In this document: piece by piece, positions 50,501 through 64,000 of the stretch
Numbering within the stretch: the first letter of the stretch is position 1
Layout: each line of letters starts with the position of its first letter
From: Streptomyces caatingaensis
GTDB lineage: Bacteria > Actinomycetota > Actinomycetes > Streptomycetales > Streptomycetaceae
DNA length: 64,000 nt
Assembly (NCBI RefSeq): GCF_001187435.1
Contig: NZ_LFXA01000013.1
Span: forward strand, 62,001-126,000
Reading direction: 5' to 3'
Position numbers and translations under genes: made by a program
Notes under the pieces: model-generated
Told to the model about the DNA's origin: nothing
Databases searched by the model: none
The model's input: only the letters and a program-made list of their open reading frames with translations

Positions 50501-53500
50501 TGTCCGCGTCGAGCGTCGCTTCCGTGGTGGGAGCGGTGTGGAGCGCGTCGGCGGGGGCGGGCGGGTCGAGGACGACCTGGACGTCCTGTCCCTCGTACCG
50601 GCCGACGACCGTCCGCAGGCTCTCGTGGCGCCGGGTCACGTCGGCCACGGCGTGCCGCAGCGCGTCGAGGTCCAGCACGCCGGTGACGCGGACGACGAGC
50701 GGGACGTTGTACGTGGCGCCCGACGCGTCGAGGTTCTGGAGGTACCACATCCGGCGCTGGGCGTGGGACAGCGGCAGCGCGGCCGGCCGGTCGCGGCGGA
50801 CCAGCGCGGGGCGTGCGTCGTCGGTGCGGGCGGTGCGCTCGGCGAGCGCGGCCGGGGTCGGGGCCTCGAAGAGGTCGCGGATGGAGAGGTCGGTGTCGAG
50901 CGCCGTACGGATCCGGCTCACCAGCCGGGTGGCCAGCAGCGAGTGGCCCCCCAGGTCGAGGAAGTGGTCGTCGGGGCCGACGGCTTCGAGGCCGAGCACC
51001 TCGCCGAAGAGGGTGCAGAGCAGGGCCTCACGCTCGGTGCGGGGCTCGCGGCCGCCCGTGCCGGAGTGCTCGGGGGCGGGGAGGGCGGCACGGTCGAGCT
51101 TGCCGTTGACGGTCAGCGGGAGGGCGTCGAGGACGACGAACGCGGACGGGACCATGTACTCCGGCAGCTCGCCCGCGAGGACGGAGCGGACGGCGGCGAC
51201 GTCGATCGCCTCCGGCCCGGCCGGGACGAGGTAGGCCGCGAGCCGCTTGACGCCCGGCGTGTCCTCACGGACCACCACCGCCGCCTGCGCCACGGAGACG
51301 AGCCGCGTCAGCGCGTCCTCGATCTCCCCCGGCTCGACCCGGTAACCCCGGATCTTCACCTGGTCGTCCACCCGCCCCAGGAAGTCCAGCAGACCATCCC
51401 GACGCCACCGCACCACATCGCCCGTCCGGTACATCCGGTCACCCGGCGCACCGAAGGGATCGGCCACGAACCGGCCGGCCGTCAGCCCCGGACGGTCCAG
51501 GTAGCCGCGCGCCAGACCGACACCCGACACATACAACTCGCCCGGGACGCCGACCGGTACGGGCCGCAGCCAGGCGTCGAGGACGTGAGCGCGGGTGTTC
51601 CAGATCGGACGCCCGACCGTGGCCGTGTCACTGTCCAGCGTGCCGCCACCCAGCGTGTTGATCGTGTACTCGGTCGGACCGTACAGGTTGTAACCCATCA
51701 CCCCCGGCGTCCCGCACAACCGCGTCCACAGCGACTCGGACACCGCCTCACCACCGAGCAGCACCAACGCCGGCCGATGCCGCCCCTCGTCCAACAGACC
51801 ACACTCCACCAGCGCCTGCGCATACGACGGCGTCACATTGATGACATCGATCCTGTGCTCGGCGCAGTACGCGGCCAGCCCCTCGGCATCGCGGCGCAGC
51901 GACTCGTCCATGACATGCACCTCGTGGCCCTCGACCAGCCACAGCAGTTCCTCCCACGACATGTCGAAGGAGAACGAGACCGTGTGCGCGATCCGCAGCC
52001 GGCACCCACCCACCGACTCCACCACCGGGCCGAAAATCGCCTCCCGGTGATTGAGCTGCATATTGGTCAGACCCCGGTACGGCGTCACCACACCCTTCGG
52101 ACGACCCGTCGAACCCGACGTGAAGATCACATACGCCGCCGCATCCAGATCCACCACCGCATCCACCGACTCACCCGACAACGACGCCAGTTCGGCAGCC
52201 ACCACCGGATCGTCCAGCTCCACGACGGGCACGCCCGCCGGCATCCGGTCGCGGACGGACGAGTGCGTCACCAGGACGACGGGCCCGGTCTCCTCGACCA
52301 TGAACGCCAGGCGGTCCACCGGGTAGTCGAGCTCCAGCGGCAGATACGCCGCCCCCGCCCGCAACACCGCGAACAACGCCGCCACCATCTCCAACGACCG
52401 CGGCAACCCCAACGCCACCACACGATCCGGACCGGCACCCCGCGCCAGGAACAACCGCGCCAGCCGATTCACCTGAGCATCCAGCTCCGCGAACGACCAC
52501 ACCCGCTCACCATCCACCAACGCCACCACATCCGGCATCAACGCAGCACGCTCCGCCAGCAGGTGGGCGACCGATGCCTCGGGCAGGTCGTGCGCCGTGT
52601 CGGCCCACTCCCCCAGCACGAGGGTGCGCTCCCGCTCGGTGAGGACGTCGAGGGAGCGGATGGTGGCGTCCTCGGCCGTGATGCGTTCCAGCAGGGAGAC
52701 GAGGCGTCCGGCGTGTTCCTCGACCGTGGCGCGGTCGAAGGCGTCGGGGCGGAACTTCCATTCCAGGACGAGGCGTTCGCCGGGGTTGGTGGTGAAGATG
52801 AGCGGGAAGTGGGTGGCGTCGACGTCGGTGACGCCCGTCACGCCGAGCGCTTCTCCGATCCGGTCGCGTTCGTCCTGGTCCACGGGGGTGTTCCGGAGGA
52901 CCTGGAGGGTGTCGAAGAGGCGGCCGAGGCCGGTGGTGCGCTGGATGGCGCCCAGGCTGAGCTGGTGGTGGGGCAGCAGGGCGGCCTGTTCGGCCTGGAG
53001 GCGGGTGAGGAAGGCGGCGGCCGTCTCGTCGCGGTCCAGGCGGACGCGGACGGGGACGGTGTTGAGGAACATGCCGATGGTCCGGTCGATGCCGGGGAGG
53101 TCGGCGGGGCGGCCGGAGACGGTGGTGCCGAAGACCACGTCCTGGCGCCCGGTGAGTCCGGCCAGCAGCAGGCCCCAGACGCCGGAGAGGACGGTGTTGA
53201 GGGTGAGGCCGTGGGTGCGGGCCCAGTCGGCGAGGCGGGCGCTGAGGCCGGCGGTGAGCTCGGTGCTGTGTTCCTCGGGCAGGAGGGAGGCGCGCTCGCG
53301 GGCGTGCGGGGCGATGAGGGTGGGTTCCTCGACGCCGGCCAGGGCCGCGCGCCACGCCTCCTCGCCGGCGGCGGTGTCCTGGCCGTGCAGCCAGGCGAGG
53401 AAGTCCCGGTAGGCCAGCGGTTGTTCGTCCGCGTCCGTCGCCGGGAGGCCGGCGCCGGTCACCAGGCCGTGGCAGCAGGCCAGGAGTTCCTGGAGGAAGA

Positions 53501-56500
53501 GGCCGGAGGACCAGCCGTCCCACAGCAGTGTGTGGTTGGTGACCAGGATGTGCTGGCGGCCGTCGGGGGTGAGGGCGGAGACCAGGCGCAGCAGTGGCGG
53601 GTGCGCGAGGTCGAAGCGGGTGCGGGCCTCGGCGTCCTGGAGGCGGCGCAGTTCGGCGTCGGCGGCCTCGGGGGCGAGGTGCCGCAGGTCGGCCTCGGTG
53701 ACGGGGACGTCGACGGCGGCGGGGACGAACTGGACGGGCTGGTCGAGTCCGTCGTGGAGGAAGCCGGCGCGCAGGTTGGGGTGGCGGTCGAGGACGGCGG
53801 TGACGGCGGTGCGCAGGGTGACCAGGGGGACGGGCCGGCGCAGGGTGACGACGTCGCGGGAGGTGTAGACGTCGAGGGCGTCCTCGTCGTAGAGGGCTTC
53901 GAAGAGCAGGCCCTGCTGGAGCGGGGAGAGCGGCCAGATCTCGGCGCCGGCGGGGGCGGCGGCGCGGGCCTCCTCGCTGGGGGCGGGCAGTTCGAGGGGG
54001 GTGTCCGGCGCGGAGTCGCGGCCGGTGCGGGCGGCGACTCCGGCTGGGGTGCGGCCCTCGAAGACGTCGCGGGGGCTGAGGGAGAGTCCGGCGTTGCGGG
54101 CGGCGCCGACGAGGCGGATGGAGGTGATGCTGTCGCCGCCGAGGCGGAAGAAGTCGTCGTGGACGCCGGCCCGGGGCAGTTCGAGGACGTCGGCGAAGAG
54201 TGTGCAGAGCAGGGTCTCGGTGGCGTCGGCCGGGGCGCGGTCCTCGGTGCCGGAGGCGTACTGGAGGGCGTCGTCGGGCAGCGCGGTGCGGTCGATCTTG
54301 CCGTTGACGTTGAGCGGGAGGGCGTCGAGGACGGCGAAGGCCGAGGGGACCATGTACTCGGGCAGCCGTGCCTCGCAGGCGGCGCGGAGTCCGGCGGCGT
54401 CGGGGGTGGTGCCGGGGGCGGGGACGACGTAGGCGACGACGCGCTTGATGCCGGCGGCGGTGGTGCGGACGAGGACGGCGGCGTGGCCGACGTCGGGCTG
54501 TGCGGCCAGTACGGCCTCGATCTCGCCGAGTTCGATGCGGTAGCCGCGGATCTTGACCTGGTCGTCGGTGCGGCCGAGGAAGTCGAGGGTGCCGTCGGCG
54601 CGGCGGCGGACGAGGTCGCCGGTGCGGTACATGCGGCTGCCCGCGGGGCCGAAGGGGGCGGCGACGAAGCGGGAGGCGGTCAGGCCCGGCCGGTCGAGGT
54701 AGCCGCGGGCGAGCTGGACGCCGGCGAGGTAGAGCTCGCCGGGGACGCCGACGGGCACCGGGCGGAGCATCGCGTCCAGGACGTGGGCGCGGGTGTTGCG
54801 CAGGGGGCGGCCGACGGTGGGGGTGGTGCTGTCGGCGAGGTCGGCGACGAGGGCGTCGACGGTGAACTCGGTGGGGCCGTAGTAGTTGACGCGGACGAGG
54901 TCGCGCTCCTCGCGGAGGCGGGTCCACAGGGGTTCGGGCACGGCCTCGCCGCCGAGGAGGAGGACGCGCGGCCGGGCGTCGCCGTCGAGCAGTCCGCTGT
55001 CGAGGAGTTGCTGGGCGTAGGTGGGGGTGACGTCGAGGGTGTCGATGCGGTGCTCGGCGGCGTAGGCGACGACGGCCTCGGCGTCGCGGCGCTCGTGCTC
55101 GCCGAGGATGTGCAGTTCGTGGCCGCCGAGGAGCCAGATGAGCTGTTCCCAGGAGGAGTCGAAGGAGAACGAGGCGGTGTGCAGGGCGCGCAGGGTTGTG
55201 CGGCCGGTGGCGCGGACGGCGTCGGCGAAGACGGTGTCGAGGTGGTCGTGGGCGAGGGCGGCGAGGCCGCGGTGCTCGATGACGACGCCCTTGGGGCGGC
55301 CGGTGGAGCCGGAGGTGTGGATGAGGTAGGCGGGGTGGGCGGGCAGGACGGGGCCGCCGCGCTCGTCGTCGGTGAGCGGCCCGGCGGGCAGGGCCGCCAG
55401 GTCCTCCCGCAGGGCGGGGTCGTCCAGGAGGAGGACGGTGGTGCCGGGTCCGGCGGTCAGGCGGCCGGCGACCTCGCGGGTGGTGAGGAGCAGGGCGGGC
55501 CGGGCGTCGTCCAGGAGCAGGGCGAGGCGCTCGTCGGGGTGGTCGAGGTCCATCGGCAGGTAGGCGCCGCCGGACTTGAGGACCGCGAGGATCGCGGTGA
55601 CGGAGTCGGTGGAGCGGGGCAGGGCGAGGGCGGCGGTGCGCTCGGCGCCGAGGCCGTGGGCGGCGAGGAGGCGGGCGAGCCGGTCGGCGCGCTGGTCGAG
55701 CGCGGCGAAGGTGACGGTGTCCGTCCGGCCGTCGAGGGCGGGGCCGGTGACGGCGGTGGCGTCGGGGGTGCGCGCGGCGCGGGCGGCGAACAGGTCGAGG
55801 ACGGTGCCGTCGGGGACGGGGTGGTCGCCGCCGTCGGCGGCGGCGGTCAGCTGCTCGCGCTCGCCGGGCAGGAGGAGGTCGAGGCGGGCGAGGGGGGTGT
55901 CGGGGTGCTCGGCGAAGAGGGCGAGCAGGCGCAGGAAGCGGTCGGTGACGCGCCGGGCGGTGGCGTGGTCGAACAGGTCGGGGCGGTAGCCGAGTTCGAG
56001 GCGCAGGGTGGTGCCCGGCAGGACGGACATGGTCAGCGGGTAGTGGGTGGCGTCGCGGGCGCCGAGGCCGGTGACGGCGAGTCCGGCGCCGCCGGCGGCG
56101 AGGGCGAGCATGTCGTCCACGTCGTTGCTGCCTGTGTAGTTCTCGACGACGAGCAGGGTGTCGAAGAGGGGGCCGTCCACGGGGGTGAGCCGCTGGATGC
56201 CGGCGAGGCCGAGGTGCTGGTGGTCCATGAGGGCGGCCTGTTCGGCCTGGACGGCGGCGGCGGTGGCGGCGAGGGTCGCGCCGGGGGCGAGGCGGACGCG
56301 GACGGGGAGGGTGTTGATGAAGAGGCCGACCATGGTCTCGGCGCCGGCGAGGTCGGCGGGGCGGCCGGAGACGGTGGTGCCGCTGATGACATCGGTGGCG
56401 CCGGTCAGGGAGCCGACGAGGACGCCCCAGAGGGTGTGGGCGACGTTGCCGAGGGTCAGTCCGCGGCTGCGGGCGGCGGCGGTGACGGCGGCGGTCAGCG

Positions 56501-57316
56501 CGGCGTCGGCCTCGGCCTCGACCGTGGCGGGCTCGACGGGGGCGCCGAGGGCGGCCCCGGGGGCGACCGGATGGGCCTCGGTGACGCCGTCGAGGGCGGC
56601 GGCCCAGGCCCGGCGGGCCGCCTCGGTGTCCCGGGTGGCGAGGAGTTCGAGGTGGTCGCGGTAGGGGCGGACGGGCGGCAGGCCGGCGAGGTCGCCGCGC
56701 CAGCCGACGAGGCCGAGGAGCTCCCGCATCACGATCGGCATGGACCAGCCGTCGAGGAGCAGGTGGTGGCAGGTGACGACGAGTCGGGCGGTGCCGGGGC
56801 CCAGGCGCAGCACCGTGACGCGCAGCAGCGGGGGTTCGGCGAGGTCGAAGCGGTGGTTCCAGTCCTCGTCCATGGCGGCGCGGACGGCCGCGTCGCGGGC
56901 GGCGGCGTCGTCGGCGTGGGCGGTGAGGTCGAGTTCGCGCAGCGGGGTGTCGGTGTGGCGGGGGACGAACTGGACGGGCTCCTCGCCGTCGTCGTACCAG
57001 AAGCCGGCCCGCAGGTTGGCGTGGCGGCGCAGCAGGGCGTCGGTGGCGCACGCCAGGTCCTCGGTGGCCAGGGGGCCTTCGAGGTCCACGTAGGACTGGA
57101 CGACGTAGACGTCGCGGGCGTCCTCGTCGTAGACGGCGTGGAAGAGGAGGCCCTCCTGGAGGGACGACAGGGGGTAGACGTCCTCGAGCGCGGACCCCGC
57201 GGCAGGGTCGTCGGCCGGGATCAGGTCGGGGGTGTCAGTCATGGGGGCGCTCTCGGGGTCGCGGGTGGCGGAGGTCTGCGGGGTCTGCGGGGTCGGCGCG
57301 GGGCCGTGGTGGTCGG

Positions 57317-57320
<4 letters not shown>
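47580..57320 (-). CDS. Siderophore NRPS 2: C-A-PCP-C-A-PCP-C-A-PCP
   Basis: 3246 aa; ATG at 57318-57320 overlaps the NRPS 1 stop (ATGA). Approximate residues: C1 43-477 with HHLLLDG; A 507-1007, code DSEDLGYVDK; PCP ~1062 (GGDSITSI); C2 1128-1560 with HTLLWDG at ~1258-1266, catalytic second His replaced by Thr; A 1580-2074, code DMENLGLINK; PCP ~2127 (GGHSLL); C3 2185-2620 with HHIAGDE; A 2640-3134, same code; PCP ~3187, then stop. DMENLGLINK is the N5-hydroxyornithine code known from coelichelin synthetase. There is no TE, so release is by a separate enzyme or by cyclisation. The two last A domains are almost identical in DNA. Confidence 0.93.
47914..49388 (-). repeat. A-domain block, copy 1 (last module)
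   Basis: 1475 bp matching 51091-52565 at a constant offset of 3177. Read line by line, one difference was seen (G at 48827, A at 52004; Arg versus Cys). It covers nearly the whole A domain, ending at the NGKLDR motif. Outside it the modules diverge at once. Confidence 0.9.
51091..52565 (-). repeat. A-domain block, copy 2 (penultimate module)
   Basis: Partner of 47914-49388. The C and PCP domains flanking the two copies differ strongly, so only the A unit has been copied or homogenised. Confidence 0.9.
53525..53545 (-). other. Condensation domain active-site motif changed to HTLLWDG
   Basis: The C2 motif reads N-CAC-ACA-CTG-CTG-TGG-GAC-GGC. Aligned with CHHLLLDGWS of C1, the catalytic second His is Thr. 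Asp and Gly are kept. Confidence 0.8.
54514..54761 (-). repeat. A-domain C-terminal segment shared with NRPS 1 (copy in first module of NRPS 2)
   Basis: 248 bp closely matching 59391-59638 (offset 4877) with only a handful of mismatches, covering roughly motifs A6-A8, while the substrate-binding halves of the two A domains differ (DSEDLGYVDK versus Ser code). Confidence 0.7.

Positions 57321-64000
<6,680 letters not shown>

Noticed and set aside
47914..52565. The 1475-bp repeat as an insertion sequence or transposon pair
   Set aside because: It is fully coding within the NRPS frame, has no terminal inverted repeats or transposase, and its ends coincide with A-domain borders.

Overview
The window looks like Streptomyces chromosome: GC is very high, third codon positions are almost all G or C, GTG and TTG starts are common, and several Streptomyces-typical families occur (DUF5133, DUF5709, DUF6314, paired TerD proteins, a secreted SLT lysozyme-like protein, LCP protein). 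No rRNA, tRNA, CRISPR array, transposase or integrase was seen.

Left part (1-39700) is a mosaic of small transcription units. Positions 1-3880 (minus) are an overlapping 4-hydroxyproline catabolic operon: D-hydroxyproline oxidase/dehydrogenase subunits (FAD oxidoreductase, [2Fe-2S] protein, FAD/NAD oxidoreductase), a DapA-family deaminase and the first residues of a proline racemase-family epimerase. Then come a secreted protein, a secreted M9 collagenase, an epoxide hydrolase, a FAD monooxygenase, a secreted SLT protein, stress/membrane small proteins, an LCP protein, two TerD proteins, a beta-lactamase-fold serine hydrolase, an Rrf2 regulator divergent from an NAD(P)H-binding protein, a Ca2+/H+ antiporter, an AceE/transketolase-like enzyme and several SDRs. 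The stretch 25805-32177 holds decayed genes: an SDR with a large internal deletion under an intact-looking MerR-type promoter, a frameshifted membrane protein, a secreted-protein remnant without signal peptide, and a frameshifted MFS exporter. Then follow a GH18 chitinase with a DasR-type site, a methyltransferase, a phosphotransferase, a secreted HEXXH protease and an Eis-like acetyltransferase.

Right part (39750-64000) is a non-ribosomal siderophore locus cut by the right edge. From right to left on the minus strand: NRPS 1 (partial: ...C-A-PCP-C-A(Ser)-PCP-E), NRPS 2 (C-A-PCP-C-A-PCP-C-A-PCP, start overlapping the NRPS 1 stop as ATGA), MbtH, a strong hairpin, and two half-ABC exporters. 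A second minus-strand unit behind an iron box encodes a siderophore-interacting flavoreductase and two FecCD permeases. A second iron box precedes a small GNAT acetyltransferase on the plus strand. Specificity residues read by eye give DMENLGLINK twice (the N5-hydroxyornithine code of coelichelin synthetase), DVWHFSLVDK (Ser, followed by an E domain, so D-Ser) and DSEDLGFVDK / DSEDLGYVDK (not recognised, probably ornithine-type). The expected product is a hydroxamate peptide siderophore of at least five residues; hydroxylase, any formyl- or acetyltransferase, binding protein and ATPase must lie outside the window or elsewhere.

The most unusual points are in NRPS 2: a 1475-bp A-domain block present twice with one mismatch seen, a condensation domain whose catalytic second His is Thr (HTLLWDG), an E-type carrier domain with no E domain after it, and no terminal thioesterase.
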